Shown: positions 1 to 9,959 of the stretch, piece after piece | How positions within the stretch are numbered: the first letter of the stretch is position 1 | Layout of the letters: the number at the start of each line of letters is the position of its first letter | Source of the DNA: an uncultured SAR116 cluster alpha proteobacterium | GTDB taxonomy: Bacteria; Pseudomonadota; Alphaproteobacteria; Puniceispirillales; Marisalimonadaceae | Assembly (NCBI GenBank): GCA_902529515.1 | Contig: CABZWX010000001.1 | Coordinates: 62,001-126,000, forward strand | Direction: 5' to 3' | Length of the DNA stretch: 64,000 bases | Position numbers and translations under genes: made by a program | Notes under the pieces: model-generated | Databases searched by the model: none | What the model was told of the DNA's origin: nothing | Seen by the model: only the letters and a program-made list of their open reading frames with translations

Positions 1-999
1 TATTAGTATAGGTACTTCAACAAGAGGACCAATAACAGTTGCGAAAGCCTCTTTTGATGCAAGCCCAAAAGTGGCAATTGAAACTGCAATAGCTAATTCA
101 AAATTATTTGAAGCTGCAGTGAATGATAAAGAAGTAGCCTTTGGATAATTAATATTATAAAACCTGCTGATACCAAAACTAATAAAAAACATGATTAGAA
201 AATATATGACTAAAGGAATTGATATTGTTAAAACATCTAAAGGTAGTTTCAAAAGTTCATTTCCTTTTAGAGTAAACATAACAATTATTGTAAATAACAG
301 CGCAATTAAAGTTATAGGACTTATTCTAGGAAGAAACTTGTTCTCGTACCATTTTTCACCATATCTTTTAACTAATAATGATCTTGTCACAAAACCTGCT
401 AAAAATGGAATACCAAGATAAATTAGAATAATTTTGGCGATGTATAATATTGAGATATCAATAATTTGTCCACCATATCCAAAAAATTCCGGCAAAATTT
501 TTAAAAAAAACCACGCATAAGGCGCGAAGAAGATAATTTGAAAAATTGAATTAAAGGCAACTAATCCTGCTACATATTCTGAACTTCCTCTAGCCAACTC
601 ATTCCAAACAAGAACCATTGCTATACATCTAGCTAGACCAATTAGTATGACGCCAGTCATATATTCAGGCTTATCAGAAAGAAAAGTAACAGCTAAAAAA
701 AACATCAATGCAGGGCCTATTATCCAATTTTGAAATAAAGACAAAGCTAAGACTTTCTTATCTTTAAAAACTTCAATTATTTTTTTATATTTAACTTTTG
801 CTAAAGGTGGATACATCATTAGAATAAGCCCTATTGCAATAGGAATATTTGTATTACTGAAAGTTATTGAATCAAGAAATTTGGGCATATTAAGAAAAAC
901 ATTACCAATAACTATACCTATAATCATTGCAAGAAATATCCATAGAGTTAGGTATTTATCTAAAAATGATAGATTTAATTTTTTATGTTTTGGATACAT
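1..999 (-). CDS. ACR3 family arsenite efflux permease (3' end beyond window start)
   Basis: Minus-strand reading frame open from ATG at 997-999 to the window edge; translation [33 protein letters not shown]...[18 protein letters not shown]...[42 protein letters not shown] matches ACR3 motifs. Not in the ORF track because it is truncated. Confidence 0.9.
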   Translation of the reverse strand, partial: MYPKHKKLNLSFLDKYLTLWIFLAMIIGIVIGNVFLNMPKFLDSITFSNTNIPIAIGLILMMYPPLAKVKYKKIIEVFKDKKVLALSLFQNWIIGPALMFFLAVTFLSDKPEYMTGVILIGLARCIAMVLVWNELARGSSEYVAGLVAFNSIFQIIFFAPYAWFFLKILPEFFGYGGQIIDISILYIAKIILIYLGIPFLAGFVTRSLLVKRYGEKWYENKFLPRISPITLIALLFTIIVMFTLKGNELLKLPLDVLTISIPLVIYFLIMFFISFGISRFYNINYPKATSLSFTAASNNFELAIAVSIATFGLASKEAFATVIGPLVEVPILI

Positions 1000-1006
1000 C
1001 TTTTAT

Positions 1007-2152
1007 TTAAGCAACTTCTCGACCACTTGCCCATACTTTTCTAATGATTGGTAAATCCTTTTTAATACTTAATCTTACCAAATCTGCTTTTAAACCTTCT
1101 TTAATCATTCCTCTATCATTTAAGCCTGTAACTTTACAGGGGTTAGCAGTTACTGCAGCGATACTTTTGGGTAAATTATTAGATTTTATGCCCCACATTA
1201 TCGCTGCCATCATCAATGATGAAGGCACGTAATCAGAACTTAAAATATCTAGAAGGTCTTTATCAATAAGTGATTGAGCTGAAACATTACCTGAATGAGA
1301 TCCTCCTCTTACTAAATTTGGTGCTCCCATTATTATTTTTATGTTACTGCTTTTACACTTTGTTGCTGCTTCAATAGTGGTTGGAAACTCAGCTAAATTT
1401 ATACCTTGTGAACTACTCTCTTCTACATCAGAAATTGTAGTATCATCATGACTAGCCAATACTGCATTTAATCTTTTACTAAATTTTATTGTTTCAATTT
1501 TATGTTTTTTACCAAACATTTTTTGAAGATCTTTTAAGTATGAAAAGTGTTGTTGAATTTGTGATTCTGAAAGACCAAATTTCCCTGATAAATAAACTTT
1601 GAACTGTGAAACATCACGAAACTGTCTTTGGCCTGGTGTGTGATCCATAAGACTAACTATTTTTACCTTATCCTGATCGTTGAATTCTTCTAACTCCTGA
1701 ATTAAATTTTCTGAACATATTTCAGCTCTTAGATGAATAAAATGATCAATCTTAAAAGATTTGTCTTTTGATAAGTTATTGATAGAGGTGGCTGTTTCTC
1801 TTGCATATTTGTCATATCTATGCACACCATCTCTGTTAATAGACCCTACTCTTAAAGCATCGAAAACAGTTGTAATACCTGCAGATGCTAATTCTCCATC
1901 GTGAGCTGTAAGAGCATTATTTATAGGCCAATTTACACCAGGTCTTGGTTTGAGATGCCTTTCTAAATTATCTGTGTGTAGTTCAACTAAACCTGGAATT
2001 AAATAATCTTCATTGCAATCTATAGATCTAGGTATAGAGCTTTTTCCTTTATTGACCCTTTTAATAAACCCATCTTTTAATTGAATACTTCCCAAAAAGA
2101 CTTCGTCTTCAGTTACAATATTAACATTATTTAAAATGACATCAGACAACAT
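1007..2152 (-). CDS. phnM: alpha-D-ribose 1-methylphosphonate 5-triphosphate diphosphatase PhnM (copy 1)
   Basis: GLVELHTDNLERHLKPRPGVNWP, LASHDDTT and GAPNLVRGGSHSGNVSA motifs of PhnM; phn cluster context. Confidence 0.93.
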   Translation of the reverse strand: MLSDVILNNVNIVTEDEVFLGSIQLKDGFIKRVNKGKSSIPRSIDCNEDYLIPGLVELHTDNLERHLKPRPGVNWPINNALTAHDGELASAGITTVFDALRVGSINRDGVHRYDKYARETATSINNLSKDKSFKIDHFIHLRAEICSENLIQELEEFNDQDKVKIVSLMDHTPGQRQFRDVSQFKVYLSGKFGLSESQIQQHFSYLKDLQKMFGKKHKIETIKFSKRLNAVLASHDDTTISDVEESSSQGINLAEFPTTIEAATKCKSSNIKIIMGAPNLVRGGSHSGNVSAQSLIDKDLLDILSSDYVPSSLMMAAIMWGIKSNNLPKSIAAVTANPCKVTGLNDRGMIKEGLKADLVRLSIKKDLPIIRKVWASGREVA

Positions 2153-2253
2153 GAAATCCTTAAATATCCATATATATGACTCTAATATTACAGTTTTTTT
2201 AAAAGTTAAAATATATTAATTAAATTGAAACAAAACTATAATATGTAAATCTC

Positions 2254-2961
2254 ATGGAAGAATATTATAAAAGATATGCAATATATTATGCACCTTTAGA
2301 AAATTCAGAGCTAGATGTGTTTGGTAAATGTTGGTTAGGATGGGATCCTTATAAAGGTTTAGAAACTACTAAGTCAGATCTTTCAAGTTCACCCAATTTA
2401 CAGAAATTTTCTAGATTTGTACTTGCACCAAAACAATATGGATTTCATGGCACAATAAAAGCTCCATTTAGATTAAAGGATGGGTATACCTTTAATGATC
2501 TTGAAAATAAAGTTTGTGAAATATCAAAACAAATACATAGTTTTCATTTAGACGAACTAATTATTAAAAAATTAGGTAATTTCATTGCATTAATTCCTAC
2601 TAATAATCTCAAAGTAAATGAAGTATCTAATAAATTTGTAAAGGGATTAGATTATTTAAGAGATGAGCTTTCTGAAGATGAATTAAAAAAAAGAAATCCT
2701 GAAAAATTAACCCCAAATCAAAAAAAAATGCTCTATAAGTGGGGTTATCCTTACGTATTTAATGAATTCAAATTTCACTTAACTCTTACCAGTAAATTAA
2801 ATATTGAGGAAATTGATGGCGTGTTTAAATCTCTTCAAAACATTTTAAAACAAGTTAATTTAAGTAAGATAAACTTTAATAATATTTGTATTTTTGGACA
2901 AAAGAGTGATGAAAAATTTTATTTTATTAAAAGATTTAAATTTAATAATTTAAAGCATTAA
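2254..2961 (+). CDS. DUF1045 putative phosphonate metabolism protein (2H phosphoesterase-like)
   Basis: RYAIYYAPLENSELDVFGKCWLGWDP and YGFHGTIKAPFRL motifs; located in phn cluster. Confidence 0.85.
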   Translation: MEEYYKRYAIYYAPLENSELDVFGKCWLGWDPYKGLETTKSDLSSSPNLQKFSRFVLAPKQYGFHGTIKAPFRLKDGYTFNDLENKVCEISKQIHSFHLDELIIKKLGNFIALIPTNNLKVNEVSNKFVKGLDYLRDELSEDELKKRNPEKLTPNQKKMLYKWGYPYVFNEFKFHLTLTSKLNIEEIDGVFKSLQNILKQVNLSKINFNNICIFGQKSDEKFYFIKRFKFNNLKH

Positions 2962-3478
2962 TTAAGTTATTTACGCCTGTTTCTAAATCAATGTCATTTT
3001 TAACATAGATTGTATCCGAAGGTAATTTTCCAACTTCTCTATTAAGTCTTTTTTTAATATCATCCTTACTTTCTCTATTTCTTGATATAAGACGGCTTTC
3101 AATAGCTTTTTTGGAAGCAATAATGCAAATAATCTTTGCATCAGGATAACTTTCCCTAATTTGCTTCAAAGCGAGTCTTGATCCATTAAAAATTACATTA
3201 ACACCTTTTTTCAATTCATCTTCAATATCTTTTGGAATGCCATATGATAAAGAATGTGCTTGCCAGCTTATTGCAAAAAAACCATCTTTAACCTTATTTT
3301 GAAAATCAGTATTTGATATAGCGATATGGTCTTCATTATTTTTATCGAGGATTCTGGTAATATACCTTTTTACAAAGTAAAAATTTTCCAGCCTAGCTTT
3401 TATTTCATTTAATAAAGTATCTTTACCTACCCCAGAAGCTCCTACAATCACAAATAAATTGCCATTAGTTTTTTTCAT
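2942..3478 (-). CDS. phnN: ribose 1,5-bisphosphate phosphokinase PhnN
   Basis: P-loop VGASGVGKDTLL, RYITR, guanylate-kinase-like fold; phn operon position. Confidence 0.92.
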   Translation of the reverse strand: MKKTNGNLFVIVGASGVGKDTLLNEIKARLENFYFVKRYITRILDKNNEDHIAISNTDFQNKVKDGFFAISWQAHSLSYGIPKDIEDELKKGVNVIFNGSRLALKQIRESYPDAKIICIIASKKAIESRLISRNRESKDDIKKRLNREVGKLPSDTIYVKNDIDLETGVNNLINALNY

Positions 3479-3482
3479 TAAT

Positions 3483-4148
3483 TCATAAATTTTCTAAATT
3501 GACTTCTCTTGTAGCAACTTTGTTTCTAGCTGTTTCATCATGAAATATTCCTATTATAGCTGAACCATTTAGCTTAGCTTTTTCTATTAAATCTAATACA
3601 ACATTTTTATTATTTTGGTCCAGACTTGCGGTTGGTTCATCTAAAAGTAAATACGGATAATTATGAATAAAACCCCTAGCAATATTTACTCTTTGTTGTT
3701 CACCTCCTGAGAAAGTTAAGGGAGATAAGTTCCACAAATTTTTTGGAATATTAAGTCTTTCTAATATTTCTTGAGCTTTTTTTAATGCAATTTTTTTTTC
3801 ACATCCAATCTCAAGCAAGGGTTCTATTACAACATCTATTGTTGGCACTCTAGGTACAACTCTCAAAAATTGACTAACATACCCCAATTTATTCTTTCTT
3901 AGTTTTAAAATATCTCTAGGTGATGATTTTCTAATATTAATATCTGAAATAAGAACATCACCTTTACTTATCACATAACTTCCATAGATTAATTTTAATA
4001 AAGTAGATTTACCTGTGCCAGAGTTACCAGTAAGTGCAACAACCTCACCTTTATTAACTCTGAAGTTTATATTTTTAAATACATTTATGTTTGTATCGTT
4101 TTGATTATAAAGTAGGAATGATTTGTTTAAATTTTTAATTTGTATCAT
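3483..4148 (-). CDS. phnL: C-P lyase system ATP-binding protein PhnL
   Basis: ABC ATPase with TGNSGTGKSTLL, FSGGEQQRVNIARGF, LLLDEPTASLD; downstream of phnK. Confidence 0.92.
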   Translation of the reverse strand: MIQIKNLNKSFLLYNQNDTNINVFKNINFRVNKGEVVALTGNSGTGKSTLLKLIYGSYVISKGDVLISDINIRKSSPRDILKLRKNKLGYVSQFLRVVPRVPTIDVVIEPLLEIGCEKKIALKKAQEILERLNIPKNLWNLSPLTFSGGEQQRVNIARGFIHNYPYLLLDEPTASLDQNNKNVVLDLIEKAKLNGSAIIGIFHDETARNKVATREVNLENL

Positions 4149-4149
4149 T

Positions 4150-4926
4150 TTACACCTGTAATACTGAACTAACTAATAATTGCGAATATTTATGCTGTGG
4201 ATCATCTAAAACCTGATCACACAAACCAGCTTCTATAACATTTCCATTTTGCATTACAATTATACGATCAGCTAAAAGTCTAACTACTGCAAGATCGTGT
4301 GTAACTATTACTGCAGCAATGCCAAGTTCTCTTACAAGGTTTCTTAATAAATCCAAGATTTTAGCTTGTACAGATACATCCAAACCTCCAGTAGGTTCAT
4401 CCATAAAAATCAATCTTGGTCTAGTTACAAGATTTCTTGCAATTTGAAGTCTTTGTTGCATTCCTCCAGAAAAAGTACTTGGCTTATCATCAATTCTGCT
4501 AACATCAATTTCAACTTTTTCTAGCCAATTTGCAGCAATTTCTCTAATTTCACCATAATTTCTATGACCAATTGCCATTAATCTTTCACCAATATTTCCT
4601 CCTGCACTTATATTCATTCTGAGACCGTCACGAGGATTTTGATGCACAAATGCTAGATCAGATCTTTGAATTAAACGAAGTTTTGGTTCCGAAATTTTTG
4701 TAAAATTGAGGATTGTTTTTGATTTGTCGTTTAAGAAAATATCTCCTTCATCAACTTCTAAATTTCCATAAATACAGTTTAATAATGTAGACTTCCCAGA
4801 ACCTGACTCGCCAACAATTCCAAGGACCTCTCCAGGATTAATATCTAAAGATACATTTTTGCAACCTATATTTTGGCCATAGTATTTAGAAATATTAGAG
4901 GCTTGAAATAAGAAATTTTGCTTCAT
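4150..4926 (-). CDS. phnK: C-P lyase system ATP-binding protein PhnK
   Basis: ABC ATPase GESGSGKSTLLNCIYG, FSGGMQQRLQIARNLVTRPRL. Start reassigned to the internal Met (MKQNFLFQ) because the ORF-track start (4989) extends into phnJ. Confidence 0.92.
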   Translation of the reverse strand: MKQNFLFQASNISKYYGQNIGCKNVSLDINPGEVLGIVGESGSGKSTLLNCIYGNLEVDEGDIFLNDKSKTILNFTKISEPKLRLIQRSDLAFVHQNPRDGLRMNISAGGNIGERLMAIGHRNYGEIREIAANWLEKVEIDVSRIDDKPSTFSGGMQQRLQIARNLVTRPRLIFMDEPTGGLDVSVQAKILDLLRNLVRELGIAAVIVTHDLAVVRLLADRIIVMQNGNVIEAGLCDQVLDDPQHKYSQLLVSSVLQV

Positions 4927-4928
4927 AA

Positions 4929-5807
4929 TTAATCTTCTTTTTTTGAATTTAATTTGGTTTGTTCTTTGCAATAGTCTGTGTCTGAACATATGTATGATCG
5001 TTTACCATCATCTGAAACAATAATTTCATCTAAATAACTATCACTGGATCCACATATTGAACATTTGAAATTAGCTTTCATAGCTTCAAAAGGATAGTCT
5101 TCAAAATCAAGACTTTTAACATTTGTATAAGGTGGAATAGCATAAATTCGTTGTTCTCTTCCAGCGCCAAAAAGTTGAATAGCTGGACTATTATTCATTT
5201 TGGGATTATCAAATTTTGGAATAGGAGAAGGGTCAGTAACATAATTTCCATTTGTTTTTACTGGATATGCATATGCTGTCTCAATATGACCATGTTTTGC
5301 AATATCTTCATAAAGTTTTACATACATTAATCCATATTCAGAAAGAGCATGCATTTTTCTAGTTTCTGTCTCTCTTGGTTCTAAGAATCTAAGAGGTTCT
5401 GGAATTGGTACTTGATATACTAATATTTGTTTTTCTTTTAATTTTGTTTCAGGAATTCTGTGTCTAGTTTGTATAAGAGATGCATCTGAAGTTTTTTCAG
5501 TTACAGCTACATTTGCAGTTTTTTGAAAAAATTTTCTTATTGATACTGCATTTGTAGTATCGTCGGCGCCTTGATCTATTACCTTTAAAATATCTTTGGG
5601 TATTAAACAAGCAGATGTTACCTGAATTCCACCAGTACCCCAACCATATGGCATTGGCATTTCTCTTGAGGAAAAAGGTACTTGATAGCCAGGTATACAT
5701 AATGCTTTCAGAAGAGCTCGTCTTATCATTCTTTTTGTATTTTCATCTAAATAAGCAAAATTATAAATTTGAATATCTAAATTTTCATTTTTACTCATTT
5801 CATTCAT
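4929..5807 (-). CDS. phnJ: alpha-D-ribose 1-methylphosphonate 5-phosphate C-P lyase PhnJ
   Basis: NFAYLDENTKRMIRRALLKALCIPGYQVPF...MPMPYGWGTGGIQVTS; cysteine motif CX2CX21CX5C (CSIC...CSDTDYC) counted directly in the translation. Confidence 0.97.
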   Translation of the reverse strand: MNEMSKNENLDIQIYNFAYLDENTKRMIRRALLKALCIPGYQVPFSSREMPMPYGWGTGGIQVTSACLIPKDILKVIDQGADDTTNAVSIRKFFQKTANVAVTEKTSDASLIQTRHRIPETKLKEKQILVYQVPIPEPLRFLEPRETETRKMHALSEYGLMYVKLYEDIAKHGHIETAYAYPVKTNGNYVTDPSPIPKFDNPKMNNSPAIQLFGAGREQRIYAIPPYTNVKSLDFEDYPFEAMKANFKCSICGSSDSYLDEIIVSDDGKRSYICSDTDYCKEQTKLNSKKED

Positions 5808-5811
5808 TTTA

Positions 5812-6888
5812 TTACCTTTTCATATTAACTTTGGCGTCAGCTCTAATTTTTCTAATGAGCTCTAGTTCAGATTGAAAATCAACATAATGTGGTAGTTTTA
5901 TGTGCTCTAAAAAACCAGTCGCTTGAATGTTGTCGCAATGTGAAATAACAAATTCTTCGTCTTGTGCTGGTGCGCCAGAATAATCTTCACCTAATTCTTT
6001 CCATCTTAAAGCTCTATCGATCAAAGCCATTGCTAAAGCTTTTCTTTCAGTCTGTCCGAATACTAAACCATAACCTCTTGTAAATTGTGGAGGTTCAATT
6101 TTGGATCCTTGAAATTGATTTACCGTTTCACATTCAGTTAAAATGATCTCAGCAACATTAATTTCAAAACCTAATTCTGGAATATAAAGCTCAATGTCAA
6201 CTATGCCAATTCTTAGTTCCCCTACAAATGCATGATTTCTTGCATATCCTCTTTGAGTAGAATATGCGAGACCAAGTAAAAAACCCTCATCTCCTCTTGA
6301 TAATGCTTGTAACCTTGCCGAACGAGATGTTGGATAGCTAATAGGTTCTCGAGTTATATCGATAGGATCAAGATTGTTATCTTTTTCGTTTTGCATTAAA
6401 TCTTCTTGATTTAAAAAACTTAAAACGTGAGGCATTTTGTTTTCATTATATTTTTTTTTTGGACTAATAGGTGCTTCATTTTCAGCTAGTAATTTAAAGT
6501 CCAAAAGCCTATGCGTGTAATCAAAAGTAGGACCTAATTTTTGTCCACCTGGTATATCTTTAAAAGTTGCTGAAATCCTTCTAAGGCATGTCATATTTGC
6601 TGTATTAACTGGTTTGCTGTAACTAAATCTTGTAAGAGTTGTTCTGTAAGCTCTTAACAAAAATATAGCTTCTATCAAATCACCTCTAGACTGTTTTATA
6701 GCTAATGCAGCAAGGTCTTTATCATATAGAGAACCTTCAGACATTACTCTATCAACGCCAAGTGTGAGTTGTTCTGATATTTGATCAAGGGAAATATTTG
6801 GAATGGATGTATCACCTCTTCTTATTTCTGACATCCAAGAATGAGCGTTATCAATTGCTACCTCCCCACCTTTAACAGCTACATACAT
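5812..6888 (-). CDS. phnI: carbon-phosphorus lyase complex subunit PhnI
   Basis: MYVAVKGGEVAIDNAHSWM..., LGLAYSTQRGYARNHAFVGELRIG. Confidence 0.97.
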   Translation of the reverse strand: MYVAVKGGEVAIDNAHSWMSEIRRGDTSIPNISLDQISEQLTLGVDRVMSEGSLYDKDLAALAIKQSRGDLIEAIFLLRAYRTTLTRFSYSKPVNTANMTCLRRISATFKDIPGGQKLGPTFDYTHRLLDFKLLAENEAPISPKKKYNENKMPHVLSFLNQEDLMQNEKDNNLDPIDITREPISYPTSRSARLQALSRGDEGFLLGLAYSTQRGYARNHAFVGELRIGIVDIELYIPELGFEINVAEIILTECETVNQFQGSKIEPPQFTRGYGLVFGQTERKALAMALIDRALRWKELGEDYSGAPAQDEEFVISHCDNIQATGFLEHIKLPHYVDFQSELELIRKIRADAKVNMKR

Positions 6889-7458
6889 CTAAAGCTCCGA
6901 TTTTATGATATTAATTTTTGTTGAACGAGGAATAGATAAAATTTCTAAGTCATTTGTGAAATAGAAATCTAAACCTAAAGGATAAAGATTATTATTTTCG
7001 ATAAATAATTCAGGATTAGGTAAATCAATATTTAATTTATTTTTTATGCCTGGACCATCAATGTTGCATTTTACTTTTTTATATTTTGTTTCTTCAATTA
7101 TTAAAGTTGCAGATCTTTCTGGATACTCAGGAACTCCTATTTTGAAATCATTTAATGGCAATAAAGATTTCCATGTACCAATTACAAAATCAGCATTCTT
7201 TTTGTTACTAATAATGGCACCAGTGTTAAAAATTAACCAATTCCTTACTTCATCTGTATTATATTCTTTTGAGAGGTAAACATTACTCTCATTATCACAT
7301 AACGTAATTAATATTGTCGCTGCTGCATTTGACAATACACTTGGTTTGTTAAGTTTATTTATCTGAAAAGTTCTACCTGGATATGATGTTGCATTTACTA
7401 ATGATCTAAAAGCAATAGAACTATTTATAGAATTTTCAGAAAAAGGATAATTTTCCAT
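6889..7458 (-). CDS. phnH: phosphonate C-P lyase system protein PhnH
   Basis: FRSLVNATSYPGRTFQINKL; position between phnG and phnI. Confidence 0.93.
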   Translation of the reverse strand: MENYPFSENSINSSIAFRSLVNATSYPGRTFQINKLNKPSVLSNAAATILITLCDNESNVYLSKEYNTDEVRNWLIFNTGAIISNKKNADFVIGTWKSLLPLNDFKIGVPEYPERSATLIIEETKYKKVKCNIDGPGIKNKLNIDLPNPELFIENNNLYPLGLDFYFTNDLEILSIPRSTKINIIKSEL

Positions 7459-7898
7459 TAATCGCTTTCTCCTCTTACAAGAGTAAAAAAATCAACTTTT
7501 GTAGCTTCAGCTTTTGAGAGAATTTTGTCTTTATTATCTTTTTTAATTTTTTCTAAAGGAATAATAATATTTTTATTTATTTCTTTAGACATTTTAGTTT
7601 GCATAAGAGCATCACATAATGCGCTTATTTCAGCTTTTTTCTTACTTCTTCCTTGAACATAACTATGACCTATTGTTCCACAATTCAATTTTAAGGAACA
7701 TCTAGTTATAGTAACTTCACCAATATTAAATTTATCTCCAGTTACACCCATTCTTCCTTGAGCCATTATGCTTCCAATTTCAGGTGTTCTTAACCATACA
7801 TAATTGACTTTTATTTTTTTTTGTTCCCAGAGATTTAACAAATCACTTTGGCTAGATGTTGCTAACAAACTCATCCAAGATTTTCTTTTTTCAATCAT
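7458..7898 (-). CDS. phnG: phosphonate C-P lyase system protein PhnG
   Basis: PEIGSIMAQGRMGVTGDKFNIGEVTITRCSLKL...IGHSYVQGRSKKKAEISALCDAL. Confidence 0.93.
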   Translation of the reverse strand: MIEKRKSWMSLLATSSQSDLLNLWEQKKIKVNYVWLRTPEIGSIMAQGRMGVTGDKFNIGEVTITRCSLKLNCGTIGHSYVQGRSKKKAEISALCDALMQTKMSKEINKNIIIPLEKIKKDNKDKILSKAEATKVDFFTLVRGESD

Positions 7899-7984
7899 TT
7901 AATTACTTCTTTACTATACAACTATACAACTTATAATTATAAAACATTAATTATACAATTATATTTTTATTAAGTTTTTATTAC
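7899..7984. promoter_or_regulatory. divergent phnG/phnF intergenic control region with candidate PhnF operator repeats
   Basis: Exact tandem repeat CTATACAA-CTATACAA at 7914-7929, third TATACAA at 7952-7958, TATAAT at 7932-7937; lies between a GntR regulator and the catalytic operon. Confidence 0.55.
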
Positions 7985-8692
7985 ATGAATTCTAAACTCA
8001 TTTATTATCAAATTTATGAAGCATTAAAAAAAGATGTGGCGGATAACATATACAATTCAGGTGATAAACTACCTTCTGAAAATCATCTTTCAAAAAGATT
8101 TGGAGTAAATAGACACACGATTAGAAGAGCTTTGCAAATATTAAAAAATGAAGGAATTTTGTTTTCTAAAAGAGGTTCTGGTGTAATTGTTCAAGCTTCT
8201 AAGTTAAAATATAAACTTGGAAAAAGAGTAAGATTTTCAGAGAATATTACTCATGAAAACAATATTCCTAAAATAACAATTATTAGATCAGAGTATAGAA
8301 AAGCATCCAAGATAGAAGCTGATAATTTAAAAATAAATTCAAAAGATGAGATTCTTTTAATAGAAACAACTGGTAAAATTAATAATATTCCGACTATTAT
8401 AACTAAAAGAATAATTCCAAATAAAAGGTTTCCCAGTTTTCTAGAAATATTTCAAAAAGAATTATCTGTCACAAACACACTAAAGTTGTTGGGTGTAAAT
8501 GATTTTGTTAGGTCAAAAACAAATATAATCGCAGAGCTAGCTGATAGTATTCAAGCAAATTTACTTGATTGTAAAATTAATAGCCCACTTCTTAAAACAA
8601 CATATGTGAATCAAGATTTAAATTGTATCCCAATAGAGTTCAGTCAGACATGGTTTGTTGGCGAAAGAATTCAATTAACATTAGAAGATTAA
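7985..8692 (+). CDS. phnF: GntR/HutC family regulator PhnF
   Basis: N-terminal wHTH IYEALKKDVADNIYNSGDKLPSENHLSKRFGVNRHTIRRALQILKNEG; UTRA-like C-terminus; divergent from phnG. Confidence 0.9.
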   Translation: MNSKLIYYQIYEALKKDVADNIYNSGDKLPSENHLSKRFGVNRHTIRRALQILKNEGILFSKRGSGVIVQASKLKYKLGKRVRFSENITHENNIPKITIIRSEYRKASKIEADNLKINSKDEILLIETTGKINNIPTIITKRIIPNKRFPSFLEIFQKELSVTNTLKLLGVNDFVRSKTNIIAELADSIQANLLDCKINSPLLKTTYVNQDLNCIPIEFSQTWFVGERIQLTLED

Positions 8693-8743
8693 GCTTTTGA
8701 TATTTGTAATATAAAATTAATAAAATTAAGATAACTAAAATAT

Positions 8744-9958
8744 ATGAATCAAATACAATCAAATCAATTTTCGGGATATATTTTACAGGGTAGTAAATTT
8801 TTGCATCATAATAAAATGCAATCGGGAACCATAACTATTGAAGATAAATTTTTAACTTCAATTGAAGTTAATAAAACTAATCAATACCCTAAAAAAAATT
8901 ATCCAGTTATAGATTTGACGGGTTTTTGGGTGTTACCTGGAATAATAGACTTACATGGAGATGGATTTGAAAGACAATTATTTCCAAGGCCAGGCGTAAG
9001 TTTTGATATGAATGATACTCTTAAAATTGTTGACAAAGAACTTTCCATTAATGGCATTACTACGGCTTACCTAGCATGTAGCTATAGCTGGGAAGGTAGA
9101 ATAAGAAGTCCTGAATACGCTAAAATATTTTTAGAAAATCTCAATAAATACAGACCTTCTATGATAACTAATATAAATGTTCAGGTAAGGTACGAAACGC
9201 ATCTTGTAGAAAAAGTTCAAGAACTTATTGATTTAATTACAGAATACAAACTTAATTATGTGGTATTCAACAACCATATACCTGATGCCATAGAAAAAAT
9301 TCAAAACAAACCAACAGCATTTGCAACATGGGCTAATAAAATGTCTATGGAAAAAAGTGAACTTGCAAATATTGTGAATTATCGATTAACAAAAGAAAAT
9401 GAAGTAAGTGATAGTTTAAAAACATTAAGCAATTTTATGAAATCTAATAATATTAAATTTGGTTCGCATGATGATGAAAGCAAAAAGGATAGAAAATGGT
9501 TTAGAAGTTTTGGTGCTAATATTTGTGAGTTTCCAACAAGTATTTTAGCTGCTAAAGAAGCATACCTCAATAATGAAAATGTAATAATGGGTGCGCCTAA
9601 TTTAGTCAGAGGTGGTTCACATAATGGAAATATATCTACATTAGAATTATTAAAACTAGGATACTGTAGTATTCTAGTATCAGATTATTATTATCCATCA
9701 CTACTCCAGTCAATTTGGTATTTGTTAGATCATAAGATATGTTCTATTGAAAATGCATGGGCATTAATATCAGAAAATCCCGCAAAGGCACTAAATATTG
9801 ACAAAAGAGGAGCTATCAAAGTAGAAAATTACGCAGATTTAGTAATTATTAACCCAAAAACAAGAGAGATAGAAGCAACAATATGTAATGGAAAGATTGC
9901 AAGTGTTTGTAAAAGCGTTGTTGACAGATTTATTAAATCATCAAATGCAGTATCCTAA
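8744..9958 (+). CDS. phnM: PhnM-type diphosphatase (copy 2)
   Basis: GIIDLHGDGFERQLFPRPGVSFDMNDTL, FGSHDDES, IMGAPNLVRGGSHNGNIS; diverged paralogue of 1007-2152. Confidence 0.9.
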   Translation: MNQIQSNQFSGYILQGSKFLHHNKMQSGTITIEDKFLTSIEVNKTNQYPKKNYPVIDLTGFWVLPGIIDLHGDGFERQLFPRPGVSFDMNDTLKIVDKELSINGITTAYLACSYSWEGRIRSPEYAKIFLENLNKYRPSMITNINVQVRYETHLVEKVQELIDLITEYKLNYVVFNNHIPDAIEKIQNKPTAFATWANKMSMEKSELANIVNYRLTKENEVSDSLKTLSNFMKSNNIKFGSHDDESKKDRKWFRSFGANICEFPTSILAAKEAYLNNENVIMGAPNLVRGGSHNGNISTLELLKLGYCSILVSDYYYPSLLQSIWYLLDHKICSIENAWALISENPAKALNIDKRGAIKVENYADLVIINPKTREIEATICNGKIASVCKSVVDRFIKSSNAVS

Positions 9959-9959
9959 T

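Noticed and set aside
191-421. 76-aa plus-strand ORF
   Set aside because: Antisense to the clear ACR3 permease frame; no recognisable features
5497-5700. 67-aa minus-strand ORF within phnJ
   Set aside because: Different frame inside a highly recognisable phnJ; spurious
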